Shown: positions 43,794-55,039 of the stretch, piece after piece | How positions within the stretch are numbered: the stretch's first letter is position 1 | Layout of the letters: each line of letters opens with the position of its first letter | NCBI GenBank assembly: GCA_026018925.1 | Contig: JAKSZU010000005.1 | Span: 84,309,398 to 84,373,397, forward strand | Reading direction: 5' to 3' | Origin: Tupaia tana | Taxonomy: Eukaryota > Chordata > Mammalia > Scandentia > Tupaiidae | Length of the DNA: 64,000 bases | Made by a program: the position numbers and the translations under genes | The notes under the pieces: generated by a model | The model's input: the letters and a program-made list of their open reading frames with translations, nothing else | What the model was told of the DNA's origin: nothing | The model's database searches: none

Positions 43794-43955
43794 GAAGTGG
43801 GTTTCCTATAGGCAACAGATAGAGGATTTCTGTTTTTTAAGCCATTCAGCCAGTCTGTGTCTCTTGATTGGAGAATTGTTACTTTCATTTTATCTAATAA
43901 CCTTCCAACTAGCCACTTTCATCCTTACCCTTGGGTCCTGTATAGCTTACTAGGT

Positions 43956-44394
43956 AGAAACAAATCTCACTAACATTTTGGAAAGCTTTATATGGGAACT
44001 GGATGACTCCAAAATTCCATGGATTTTCTAATATATTAACTTTTAAATTGGTCTTAATATATTCTTATTAACTGTTAAGCTTGATGTAATTAATATACCA
44101 TGAAGTAATATATTAATTTATAATAGTCTGTAACTTTAAAATAGAAACAACTATACAGAGATTTGAAAAGAAAGGCACTAAATATACATTTCACAATGTC
44201 TGGATTCCAATTAATGGTGTAGAAATGTTATTGTTTCTAGAATTATTTTTGTTGTTCATTTTTACATTTATTATGGTAAATTTTAAACAAATGATATTTA
44301 TTATGGTAAATTTCAAATTTCAGATAGAATAATATAATGCATCTTTATGTATCAATCACCAAGCCTCAAAATTTATAAAAATATTTATAAAAAT
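43956..44394. other. AT-rich interval with small duplication
   Basis: atttattatggtaaattt occurs at 44266-44283 and 44296-44313 (period 30). Otherwise nothing recognised. Confidence 0.5.
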
Positions 44395-44590
44395 ATCACT
44401 AGCAAGTGGCTTAGTGATTAGGGTGCTGTACTCCCACTTGGCCATCCACAGTTGGCTTGAAGCTCATGCAGGGCACGTGTGTGTGCAAGCCCAAAATTCT
44501 GGGAGGAGAATGGAAGAGAAGGTATTGTGGTATTCTCTTCCTCCACATAATGTGTCTGGTTGTCTCTTTTTACTGTGTGTGATATTAGAA
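44395..44590 (+). mobile_element. tRNA-derived SINE, partly deleted
   Basis: ctagcaagtggcttagtgatt head, then the B-box region is deleted (cacagttggcttgaagctc), followed by tgcagggcacgtgtgtgtgc, ggaggagaatggaagag. The tail block is lost. Confidence 0.75.
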
Positions 44591-44779
44591 ACCACTGATA
44601 ATTATTTCCTTGATCACTAACTCATAAATGGTTGCAAAGTGTTCACATCTTATTTTGCGGAAAGACTTTCATGTTCTTATAAGAAGATAGTCTCTTAATC
44701 ATCAATATGGTTACCCAGAGGTATGAGTCATAAATGAAGCATGAGATAAATGTTTCATTTCTTTTTTCTTTTATTTACT

Positions 44780-45030
44780 TTTTTTTTAATTGACAGAAGG
44801 GAGTGCACTCCTCCAAAAGAGACAGAAAAACATAAAAAAGAGAGAAAGACGATTCCTTCCCAATAAAGTGTAGGGGACCCTACTATAATCTCTTCTTCAT
44901 TGATGCTGTTTGGGTTTGGAGCATACATGCACATGAGTCCCATGTGGTTTTAAGCCACAGGACATAGATTTGAATTGTTGTTGGCCACGTAGAATTCAGT
45001 TCCCTTAACCACTAGGCCACAGGTCTGGGC
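44780..45030 (-). mobile_element. tRNA-derived SINE, diverged
   Basis: Tail ttttttttaattgacag, GAGA tract, gggtttggagcatacatgc, ttttaagccacagg, head accactaggccac. TSD tcttttatttact / tcttttacttact (44767-44779, 45031-45043), one mismatch. Confidence 0.88.
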
Positions 45031-45239
45031 TCTTTTACTTACTATTTTTAAAATAATAAGGTTTTTGATATTTTGTATTTAAGTACTATGTTTCTATTCT
45101 TAGTAGTACTTCATTATGGATTTATGAGTTGTAAAATTTTTTGTATAGTCAATCACTATTGAGATTATATTTTTGTTTTGTTTAGTTTTTGAAGTAGTAG
45201 GGCCTCTTTATGTTTACTACTGAGTTCTTTCTATTTTAT

Positions 45240-45488
45240 TTTATTTAGTTATTTATTTAGATTTTGCCATAGAGCATATGAAACCTTGGGAGGGAGACAG
45301 ACAGAGATTAAAAGTGAAAAATCACTCCCCCCAACGGAGATAGCTACACCTCTATTCCTATTCCTCCATTCTCCTCTCAGGATTTTGGGCACACACACAT
45401 GATTTTCAAGCTGCCCAGTTTGGTACTTGAAAAGCATAGTCAGCCATGTGGGATCCAGCACCTTAATTTCTATACCACCTGCTGGCCG
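45240..45488 (-). mobile_element. tRNA-derived SINE, long form
   Basis: gattttgccatagagcatatg, aatcactccccccaacgg, ctcctctcaggattttgggc, head ataccacctgctggcc. ctgagttcttt / ctgaattcttt flank it. Confidence 0.9.
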
Positions 45489-45555
45489 ATTTGCTGAATT
45501 CTTTTCAGAAAATTTCAATAGTCTTTGATTTTTACCTTCTTTTCTTTTTTTTAAT

Positions 45556-45723
45556 TCAATGTTTACTCATTCATTTATTTTTTTAATTTAGCCAGAGAGA
45601 GACACACACAGAATGAGAGAGAGGGAGAAAGTGAGAAACCAAGCTGTCAGGTCCAGGACTTGAACCATGGTCAGGCATGTGGGAGTGTCCAGCACCTTAA
45701 CCGCTAGGTCACTTGCTGGTCCC
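45556..45723 (-). mobile_element. tRNA-derived SINE, short form
   Basis: Tail ttcatttatttttttaatttagccagagag, aggtccaggacttgaacc, head cgctaggtcacttgctggtccc. tttaccttctt / tttaccttatt flank it. Confidence 0.92.
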
Positions 45724-45831
45724 CTTTACCTTATTGACTGCAATAAAGTATTTATAAGCTAATAATCATAAATATCCTGTGCTCAATATCTGGAAGTAGA
45801 CACTTGACCAAGCTTTCTTTCAGTAGACATC

Positions 45832-46172
45832 TTAGTCTACTAGGGTTACCATAGCATAATAATATAAACTGGGTGCTTTAAGAAACAGAAATTTATGTCT
45901 CACTGTTCTGGAGATTAGGAAGTACAAGATCAGGTGAGAATTGCTTCCATTCCTGGTAAGAACTCCTCCTGGTTTGGAGATGACCATCTTCTTACTATAT
46001 TCTCACCTGGCAGAGAAGGTGCTAATCTTTTTGTGAGAACCCTACCCTGATGATTTTATCTAAACTTAATTACTTGCCAAATGTCCTGTGTATGAAGACC
46101 ATCACCTTAACATTGAGGCTTCTAAATATACATTTGGAGGGAACACATTCAGTATGAAACATCGCTTACAGT
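45832..46172 (-). repeat. MLT1-like MaLR LTR
   Basis: tagtctactagggttacc, aactgggtgctttaagaaac, ctcactgttctggagatt, atctaaacttaattacttgcc, catttggagggaacacattca is the antisense MLT1 order nearly from end to end. ERVL-MaLR, early placental age. Confidence 0.78.
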
Positions 46173-46560
46173 GTAAAAATCTCGACTTCAGACTTATTTG
46201 TTATTAATGAGTTTATCGTCATTTTTTGGGTTTTCAGTTCACATGGATCAGATATTTTAGAATAAAATAAATCATGATTTTTTATCTGCAATTTACATTC
46301 AGGAAAACATAATTTTTATTTAACTTTATAGACCCTATAACTGTAAATTCTTCACTAGGCTAAAAACCAGGTGCTCAAAACACAACGTAAATATTTTTTT
46401 TTTGATTCATTCCACAATTCTCATAAGAGTCTCCTATTAGCAATACCAACGCCATTACCAGTAATGTGATTACTGTAATCATTTTCAGGATTTTTAGTTA
46501 TTATTTCTGCCATTTTCCCTGAAGATATAGTCTCTCTACCTATGTGAAAACTTGTGTCTT
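46173..46560. other. Unclassified interval
   Basis: Nothing recognised. Confidence 0.5.
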
Positions 46561-46564
46561 TTTC

Positions 46565-46785
46565 TTTTTAAATTAATTGATTAATTTATTTCTTCTATGA
46601 GAGATTAAAAGAGAGAGGCACACCCTCTCTTCATGCAGAGTCTTCATGCAGCAATTCATCCCTAGCCTCACTTAGCTCATGTCACAGACTTTGGGATAAA
46701 CAGGGATTTCCCATGTGGGTCCACTAGCATGGAACATTGCACTGTTCCTCTCCACTGCTGTTGATGACAAATTTGTGTCTTTTTG
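46565..46785 (-). mobile_element. Possible divergent SINE
   Basis: taaattaattgattaatttatttc and a GAGAGA stretch, then gcaattcatccctagcctc and ttcccatgtgggtcc resemble an antisense tRNA-headed SINE but not the main family. Low certainty. Confidence 0.35.
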
Positions 46786-46817
46786 AAGTTCCTGAATTAG
46801 TTATTTTTCCCGGTTAG

Positions 46818-46820
<3 letters not shown>

Positions 46821-46848
<28 letters not shown>

Positions 46849-46882
46849 ACATGTGTGTATCCACATGTGACACACACACACG
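46821..46882. repeat. (TG)n with partner (CA)n
   Basis: (TG)14 at 46821-46848, then acatgtgtgtatccacatgtg and (AC)n to 46882. The CA arm can pair with the TG arm. Confidence 0.9.
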
Positions 46883-47530
46883 TTTGTAAAATGCATGCGT
46901 ATGTGTTATATGTATTTATGTATACACAGAAATGATGGAAAAATCTATATATAAGAGAATTATAGAGACACATAAGAGTAAATTCTACTTACTATTATAT
47001 TTAAGAATTTGTTTTTGTTCTTGTATATCACTTTTCATTTAAAATTGTATTTAAATAACATATAATATTGTGTGTATTTATTATGTTCAACATGAGGTTT
47101 TAAAACGCAGTAGTATCCTTCACCTTAATTGTGATTTGGCGGTCCATAGTTCCCCATATTCAACAAATGGGGTGATACAGTACGATAAGCTATTTTGAGA
47201 GAGAGATTATGTTCATATAACTTTTATTATAGCGTATTGTTATAATTGTTCTATTTTTTAATCATTGTTAATTCCTTACAGTGCTTAATTTATAAATTAA
47301 AGCTCAGTATGGATATATATGTATAAGAAAAAACATAGACTCTACAAGTGTTTGATACTATCCTCAGTATCAGACACCACCTGTAAGTCTCGTATTGTTT
47401 TCCCCAGGGATAAAGGGTGAATACATTGTGAAATAGCTTGATCAGTTCTGCTAACATATGTATTATCATTTTTTGTGATGAGAACACTTAAAATTTATCC
47501 TCCTGGCTAATTTCAAGAATATAATACATT
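46883..47530. other. AT-rich interval
   Basis: Nothing recognised; 47040-47170 (tattatgttcaacatgaggtt) might be more L1MA 3'UTR. Confidence 0.45.
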
Positions 47531-47539
47531 GTTCTTTTA

Positions 47540-47820
47540 TTCTTTTTTTTCTTTTTTTTTTTTTTTTTTTTTTTGGAGAGGTTTTTGCTATAGGGCGCGT
47601 GGGCTCACCAGACAGAGAGAGATATAGAGACAGAAAGTGAGAAATCACCCCCCAGGGGGGATGGCCACGCCGCAATCACTTCTCCTCCCTTCTCCTCTCG
47701 GGATCTTGGGCACGCACGCACATGCTCCCAGTGTGAGTTTTAAGCCACCGGGTCCAGGAAGCGAACCGCGGTTGACTACATGGGAGTCCAGCGACATAGC
47801 CATTATGCTAACCTCTGGTC
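47540..47820 (-). mobile_element. Young tRNA-derived SINE, long form
   Basis: T-tail, ttgctatagggcgcgtgggctc, accccccaggggggatgg, cgggatcttgggcacgcacgc, head gctaacctctggtccc. B box on the minus strand GGTTCGCTTCC, derived state. CT/T-rich flanks make the TSD unclear. Confidence 0.95.
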
Positions 47821-47825
47821 CCTTC

Positions 47826-47962
47826 TTTTTTTCTTTAGCTAATGCTTTATAAAGTGAATTTACACAACCTGAACACACTTCACGCAAGTCCAGCCCAATA
47901 CATAGTGTTTAACTGTAGCTACTATGTTGTACAATAGATCTCTCAAACAATTCTCCTGTGTA
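47826..47962 (-). repeat. L1 3'UTR fragment
   Basis: gctttataaagtgaatttacac, acacttcacgcaagtcc, actatgttgtacaatagatctc fits antisense L1 3'UTR. Short. Confidence 0.6.
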
Positions 47963-48104
47963 TCTGCAGTTTTGAGGATTTCCTTTTACACAGGCATTCA
48001 GGATAACTCTCAGAATCTTTATTGTTTGTGTTTCAAGTTGTTTCAAAGTTACTTATTTTTTAATTACGTTTTTTTCACATTGTATCTGACAATGCTTTCT
48101 TAAT

Positions 48105-48300
48105 TATGTTTTTTAGAGAATTATTTATTTAATATCTTTTTTTTATTATTGTATTTAATTTGCTATAGGGCATATTCACTCACCAGAGAGAGACGGGGGT
48201 GGGGGGGAGTGAGAAAGTAAGATGCCAATTTCAGGACTTGAACTATAGTCAATTATGTGGAAGGCCAGCACCTTAACCACCATGTCACCTGTTCGATCCA
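48105..48300 (-). mobile_element. tRNA-derived SINE, short form, perfect TSD
   Basis: atttgctatagggcatattc, GAGA then G-rich ggggtgggggggag, caggacttgaactatag, head caccatgtcacctg. Exact 11-bp TSD gctttcttaat (48094-48104, 48301-48311). Confidence 0.92.
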
Positions 48301-48311
48301 GCTTTCTTAAT

Positions 48312-49227
48312 CCATAACTTAAAAAAATATCATACTGCATTCTTGAAGAAATAAAAAGCATATTCCATAGATTTTTTTTGGGGGGTGTTTATGGTGAGAA
48401 GCTTAGAGTAAAATGAAAATGACCCAGAATATGGTCAGTTTTTTTAAGGACAGTCAGCATAATATTCAAAAATACATACCTATTAGGAAAAAAATTATGG
48501 TCTGGGTTATACAGATAAGGGGATCTTGACAACCTTTATTAATGCGCATGATTTTTTTCCACAAACTTAACAATGACAATTTTTTCTTTGGAATCCACAG
48601 ACTCTTACTTTCTGCCTTCAAGGATATTGTTTTAACAAATGAAAAAATATATAAAACATTAAATTTCTATTAAAATAGTGTAATGGAAAATGTCAATAAA
48701 TAATAGTTTTACAATAATCTGATTTGATAAAAACTTATTGTCTCTTTCACTCATTTTAAAAAAACAAAAAACAATTCTAGTCCTTAGTCTTAACTGAGAT
48801 GTTTCTTCATTTTTAAAAGTATTTTTTTCTATGAAAACCAACAAATAACACATTCACATATCTTACATGTTTTTTAATTGGTCCAAGAACTTCATTAACT
48901 TCAATAATAGCTACAATCATGAGAATTTCTATAAATGTTCTCATTTTATTGTCTTAGACTAGCTTGATAGATCCAGCAGGAAATACAGAAAATTAAATCT
49001 TCTGTTTTTTTTAATTTTGCAATAGATTACTATGAAAGTGATTAAGTGCATACATCATTTCTTCTAATGTAGTTTATAAAATCTAATAAACTAAGCATAG
49101 TAAATTGTTTTATCAAATTCCTCACAGTTTTTAAAACCAGACTTTTCTGTTTCCCTAATTCTATTATGAATTGTGCAGAAGAAAATCTTTATACATATTG
49201 GGGAATTCCATAGGCAAACAATTTTTG
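48312..49227. other. AT-rich interval
   Basis: Nothing recognised. Confidence 0.5.
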
Positions 49228-49478
49228 TGTAAGTTTTTTATAAATGTGCTCAGCACACGTGCTCAGTAGAGAGACCGAGAGAAACAGAGAGAGAGGGAAA
49301 GTGAGAAATCATGCCCCAGAAAGGATGGCCAATGCCACAATCCTTTCACCTCCATTCTCCTTTCAGGAATTTGGACATGCATGCCTGTGCGCCTGGCATC
49401 AGTTTCAAGACATGGGATCTGAGGCTTAAACCGCTGTCGGCCACTTGGAAGTCCAGCACCTTAACCACAATGCCATCT
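49228..49478 (-). mobile_element. tRNA-derived SINE, long form
   Basis: aatgtgctcagcacacgtgctc, GAGA tract, atgccccagaaaggatggcc, caggaatttggacatgcatgc, head ttaaccacaatgccatctg. Confidence 0.88.
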
Positions 49479-51045
49479 GAGAAATATATGTATAGAGGGA
49501 AAGTAGCATATTATTAATGTGAATAACTGCAACTTTAAAATGTATAAGAATGAATGAATTTACTGACAGGATAAAAGGAAGGATATTATTGAGCATATTT
49601 ATATAGAAAAAAGTACTCAAAGTAATAGACCATTTATAAATGGTCATTCTCTCTTGAGACAAAATTACAAAATTTGTAAATCTTTTTTTATTCATATATT
49701 GCAGAATATTATTTTATTTCTTGAAGATCTCATATTTTTTTTCATGTGGCTAATCTTTTTCCATAGACTTCTTCAGCCTCCTTAACTATTTCTAGTTAGA
49801 AATTCCATATTTTCTTTTGCCTTAGGATCTTGGGACATTTCGTCCACGTGAGATGAGAAAACTTAACTACAGGTAATTTTCCCTGGACTATTCCTTTTTC
49901 TAAATGTTGAGGACTATTGGTTCTCTATTTTCACTTCAGCTTAGACATAGAAGCATTCAGTTTTTAGTAGTCTCCTATTAGTTTTGTATGTTTCCAGAGC
50001 TAACCAAAGTCTTTTTCATCTTTCTATCTCTAGCCTGAGTGGTTTGAGTTTCTATATGTGAAATTATGTTTTCTCGAATATTCATAGCTACTCTATTACA
50101 GAATTCAAATGAGTGGCTTACTCCAATACTCCAATATAACCTCTAAATTGAACCTACTGGGCTTTGAGACATGTGAAAGGACACATTTTGAACCAGTATG
50201 ATCCTCAGTTTCCTTCTCAATGTAATGAAAACAATATGTCAAGGTTGTAAAGTCAATCAGCTTCTACAAATTTAGTAATTTCAAGTCATCAGTAATATTT
50301 CTGTTCCTTTTATTATATTTGTTCAACTCATGATTTCAATATTCCCATTGTCAATGCTTTAAAATATTCTATTTTGATCACACTGTCAGATATCATTTGA
50401 AATATTTAACTTGTTGACATTCTCAAATTTTAACATATTACTTATATTTTTGTCCATTCTCATCTCAGTTACTTCCTTGAATTTGCATACTACTGGTCAT
50501 ACTCAGTGAGCCATGTTAGATACTAAGTGAAAATAAAGATAAAATAAGTTTTATTCTAACAATGAAGAAATGATTTTAAGAATTTTGTTTTATATTCAGT
50601 AATTTAAGCCATCAGCTTTAAAGTAGAGAATGACAGTGTTCTGAATTTACTTCTCTGTTAAGAAAGAATATAACTATGACAAACCTGTCTCTTTTGGGCC
50701 CAGTATAAGTCCATTTTCATCAGGCTAGAAAATACCACCTTACCTTATTTTCTGTTGAGAAGTGAGATGAACATATAGGCCTGCTAAGTGAGCTATAATA
50801 AATGTATATTTCTGTGTCTTAATGTATACAGAGGTATTTTAGGGAAAATCATTCATTCTTTAATTATTTAGTAAACACATCTAAAAAAACTATCAGGAAT
50901 ATTGAGAAGCCCACAATATAGATATGAAGGTGAATTCATGGAGCATAGGAACCATGTCACTTTTGTATTCTCATTCTCTGGAATCTGCTTTAAATTGATC
51001 CACTTAATTTTGATCAACTAAGATAAGAAGAAATGTTAACTTAAG
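49479..51045. other. Unclassified interval
   Basis: The longest SINE-free stretch in this half. No gene, repeat or motif recognised; open frames are short. Confidence 0.5.
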
Positions 51046-51060
51046 AATAATATAATCTAT

Positions 51061-51355
51061 GGGGCCGGCAGATAACATAGTGGTTATATCACTGGACTCC
51101 TACATGACTGACCACAGTTGGAGTCTCAGACTCCGTGGCTTGAAAATCACACTGGGAGTGTATCTGCATCTAAGATCCTGGGAAGAGAATGGAGGAGAAA
51201 GAATTGTGATGTGGTCAACTCCATTTCCCCCCACCATTGGATGGTGGTGATTACTCACTTTCCCTCTCACCCCTCTCTCTCTTTCTCTCTCGCTCTCTCT
51301 CTTGTGAGCACAGGTACCCTAAGGAAAACTTCTTAAAAAATAATAATAATATAAA
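51061..51355 (+). mobile_element. tRNA-derived SINE, long form
   Basis: ggggccggcagataacatagtgg head, acagttggagtctcag B box, body, CT tract, cacaggtaccctaagg. TSD aataatataatctat / aataataaaatctat (51046-51060, 51356-51370), one mismatch. Confidence 0.94.
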
Positions 51356-51507
51356 AATAATAAAATCTATTTTACTATTATTTGGTTTCACAGATTATAA
51401 TTACTTAGATTCAAGGCTTCAAAATAGTTTTATAATATTGTTACTCAATGAAAAATAAGTTTTAATCTATCAGGTAAAAACCTATGGTATATAAAAAAAT
51501 TCTTCTT

Positions 51508-51780
51508 TGGAACCAGTGGATGGCATAATGGTTACATCATTGGACTCCCAGGTAGTCAAACGCAGTCAAGTCCAGGACCTGGGGGCTTAAAACTCATGTC
51601 CAGCATGTGTGCAAACATACCAAAAAATCCAGAGAGAATGGAGGAGAAGGGATTGCAGCGTGGCCATCACCCCTGAAGGATTATTTCTCACTTTCTGTCT
51701 CTCTGTCTCTTTCAGTCTCTCTGGTGAGCATATGCACCTTTATGGCAAATAAATAAATAATAAAAACTCTTTTAAAAAAT
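51508..51780 (+). mobile_element. tRNA-derived SINE, long form
   Basis: ggaaccagtggatggcataatgg head, cgcagtcaagtccagg B box, body, atgcacctttatggcaaat and (AAAT)n tail. Confidence 0.92.
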
Positions 51781-52025
51781 AAAGACATTGTTTTTTTTAA
51801 AAGAAAAGGGTTAAACCCAGAAGTTTATAGCTTTGCATTTTAAGCAATAAATTATCTCTTCCTAGACCACTGGCTAATATCATTCCAAGCTTTATTTGGC
51901 AAAAAAATTTTAGTACAATAATTAAAACAGCTGTCAAGGTCTCCTTTAAATTTTATGATGTTTAGTAATGCAGGCAATAATTATAACTGACTAAGAAGCA
52001 TATCTGGACTAGATTGTGCTTTTGT

Positions 52026-52306
52026 TGTTGTTGTTGTTTTTTTTTTTTTTTTTTGGAGAGTTTTTCGCTATAGGGCGCGTGCGCTCGCCAGACAGACAGA
52101 CAGAGACATAGAGACAGAAAGTGAGAAATCACCCCCCAGGAGGGATGGTCACGCCTCAATCCCTTCTCTTCCATTCTCCTCTCAGGATCTTGGGCACGCA
52201 TGCACACGTGCCCGGCATGAGTTTTAAGCCACTGGGTCTGGGACGCGAACCACGGTCGACTACGTGGGAGTCCAGCGACATAGCCATTATGCTAACTGCT
52301 GGTTCT
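52026..52306 (-). mobile_element. Young tRNA-derived SINE, long form, 17-bp TSD
   Basis: gttgttgttgtt then T-tail, tcgctatagggcgcgtgcgctcgcc, accccccaggagggatgg, head gctaactgctggttct. Exact 17-bp TSD ctagattgtgcttttgt (52009-52025, 52307-52323). B box GGTTCGCGTCC, derived. Confidence 0.97.
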
Positions 52307-52387
52307 CTAGATTGTGCTTTTGTATTTACTATTTTTCCTCTTCAAAAACCTAAAGTAGTCATTTTTATTTTCAAATTATTTTTAATT

Positions 52388-52607
52388 TGCTTGAGAGCAC
52401 ATGCACTTGCCAAAGAGTGACAGAGAGAGAGTGCAAGCATCCCCAAAAGCCACACCATATTCCTATCTTCTCCGTTCTCCTCTTGAGATTATGGGCATGC
52501 ATGCACACACACACCTGGCATGTTTCTCAAGCTGTGGGTCTCCTCCAGCTGCACAGTTGACCATTTGGAATGCAGCAACCCTAACCACCATAAAACTGGC
52601 TGGCCCT
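52388..52607 (-). mobile_element. tRNA-derived SINE, diverged
   Basis: ttgagagcacatgcacttgcc, GAGA tract, ctcctcttgagattatgggc, catgtttctcaagctgtggg, head aaccaccataaaactggctggcc. Confidence 0.85.
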
Positions 52608-52759
52608 CAAGAAGCTATGTTTTAAAGAGAATTATCTAATTTTATAATTATTAATTTTATAAACTTTCTTAAATGTGTCTGGGGAAATAACTGAGACAGC
52701 TCATGTAAAGAAACATTTACCTGAGAGGATTTTCTATAAGGCAATTTGTTTTATTTTCT

Positions 52760-53026
52760 TTAATTTTAAGAGGTTTTTCCCTTAGGGCATATGTGCTCAC
52801 CAGAGAGACAGAGACACAGAAACAAAGACACGGAGAGGGAAAGTGAGAATCACCCCCCAGGGAAAATAGCCACATCATAATCCCTTCTCCATTTTCCTCT
52901 CAGAACCTTGGATAAGTACACACACATACCAGGTGTCAGTTTCAAGACACCCGGATGAGGACTCAAACTATCATCAATCACGTGGGAATCCAGTGATGTA
53001 ACTGCTTATGCCATCTGCTGGCCCCG
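52760..53026 (-). mobile_element. tRNA-derived SINE, long form
   Basis: gtttttcccttagggcatatg, GAGACAGA tract, aatcaccccccagg, ttgtataagtacac-like region, head gccatctgctggcccc. gcaatttgtt / gccatttgtt flank it. Third same-strand SINE within 1 kb. Confidence 0.9.
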
Positions 53027-53270
53027 CCATTTGTTAATTGAAGTTTTACTTCACTAGAAGTCTTTATGATGAAAGTAGAAAAAAAATGGGTAGATTTCCA
53101 GGCAGTTGTTCATGGAAGACAGCATTACACTAAACATGTGGGCTTTTAGAACATCCTTCTGTAAGAGCAGCTTTCAGCTAGAGCAGAAAAAAATGAGTAA
53201 GAGTGATGTAATATTTGTAAATGTAATGTGTTGACATTTTACTCCACATCAACTAGAAGGAGAAAGAGGT

Positions 53271-53283
53271 CCCCCCCCCCCCC
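53271..53283. repeat. C13 homopolymer
   Basis: Thirteen C in otherwise unique sequence. Confidence 0.95.
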
Positions 53284-53307
53284 ACAGCACAAATGGGAAG
53301 GGATTTC

Positions 53308-53410
53308 CTAGGGCCATACTTCTCAAATTTTAAGGCACAAAGATTCCAAATCAATGTTGTAGATGATATTTGAAATTTCTAACACAATCCCATAGCTGAT
53401 CCAGGTCGCT
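53308..53410 (+). repeat. Possible MER5-like hAT remnant
   Basis: tacttctcaaattttaaggc, aagattccaaatc, tttctaacacaatccc, agctgatccaggtcgctgg match MER5 order loosely. Confidence 0.45.
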
Positions 53411-54831
53411 GGCTATTAAAGTTTTCTAGAAAAAGTCTCAGATTTTATAAAGAAGTGAAAACTATGGTTCATCATTTTATAATTGAAAGGATTAAGATAC
53501 AAATGTAACATTTAAAAAAGTGAACCAATTAATGAAAATAAGCCTATAGATATTGTGATATAATTCAGTAAAGAAAGTAAATATATTGAAATATATGAGA
53601 TCCTAGGACATATATTTTAGGACAGGACTTTCAAATAAAACAAGGCATCTTGCAACTGCAGCCAAAAGAAGTATGTCTTTCCTCTACCATCATCAGTATT
53701 TATCTCCAGTGTTGTGACCACTGAAAAGCTAATACCTTTACTCACTGCAAACACCTCTGAGTCAATTTTAAATTTATTAACTAATTAAGGAGTGTCTGGA
53801 AGAGGGAGTGATATTATCACCACAGGATTTCAGGTTTTGGTGGATATAGTCATTAGGACTATAGTAAAAAATGTTGATTTCCTAAGAAGGAAGTACAAAT
53901 TATGAATGAATCCTGCAAAAAAATGTTATGGACATAACTGTTTGAAGTTAAACAATAGAATTTCCTGGAATATTCCAATAAAGACCAATTCATTAGAAAA
54001 AAATGTAATAAATGTACATTCAGGCCAATTTATGTAAAAGCTATTGGAAAAAAGGGCAGAAAATGTGTTTTTCTTTCATCTTTTTACCTAACATATAAAA
54101 ATGAAATCGTTGGAAGAATTTTTAAAATATTTTTTGAGGGAGGATGTAAATTTTAAAGGCATATGCTCCTCAATAGAAAAAAAGATGTAGTAAGGCAACA
54201 GATTGAATTCACCAAGACACAGTACATGGTAAAAAAATGTATTTGCTAAATGTTTTCCACATAATATCAGTAAAGGGAAAAATGAAATAGGGCATGTTTT
54301 TGGTTGTCATAGCAACTAGAATAATTCATTATATTAGTTATCAAAAATAAGTTTGAAAATTTAATTGGTGCTACCTTATATAAAATTCAGTCTATCCTAT
54401 TGAAAAATTATAGTGGAAAAGTGCAATGTCCAGTATGGCTATAATGAGAATGTGATCTAATTAAAACTAGATGGTATCCAGTCCTTTAGATGCTTATTAA
54501 GCTTGAAATTGTAGTGATCATTATCACAGTGATGCATTTCATAAGAAGAAAGGACAAAGGGAGATTCCACTGTTTAAAATCTAGCCTCTACTTGTCTCTC
54601 ACAAAACATGGATTCGGTTTTAAACACAGGTTTCAACCAATGCCATGCAAATGGAAGACGACTGGATATGCTACCAGTAATAACTTATTTTTGATTGAAA
54701 AGGTATGGGTGTATACATTTTGTCCTTGTCCTTTATCTTTTTCCTTTTTATTTGTCTATACTGAGGAAATGATGCTTAAAATAACAGTGACCTTTTACTG
54801 CGTGTGTGCGTGTGTGTGTTTGTTTTTTCCT
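53411..54831. other. Unclassified interval
   Basis: No gene recognised. A 115-codon frame at 54490-54837 includes KHGFGFKHRFQPMPCKWKTT, with no known family and no supporting context. Confidence 0.45.
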
Positions 54832-54996
54832 CTTTGAATGCGTTTTATTTTATTCTCCTTCTGATTGCATTTGTGAGGACTTCCAGTACTATATCGAAAA
54901 GGAGTGTAGAAAGTGGGCATCTTTTTCTCGCACAAGTTTTTTTTTTAATTATTTATTTAATTTTATTTATTCATTCATTTTATTTTAACTCGACCA

Positions 54997-55039
<43 letters not shown>

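Larger units (their letters stand above)
39815..43955 (-). mobile_element. L1 LINE, 5'-truncated, with broken ORF2
   Basis: The largest element, about 4.1 kb. From right to left: endonuclease domain start (43955), endonuclease to about 43300, linker, reverse transcriptase (42774-41609), ORF2 C-terminal third (41600-40200), 3'UTR (40195-39835) and antisense poly(A) at 39817-39833. ORF1 and the 5'UTR are missing, typical of incomplete reverse transcription. The ORF2 frames are disrupted, so it is not autonomous now, but long open segments and low decay make it far younger than the L1M pieces. A relative probably mobilised the SINEs. Confidence 0.95.

Noticed and set aside
54490-54837. 115-codon frame as a host exon
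   Set aside because: No splice-site or domain evidence; it runs into an L1 fragment at its end.
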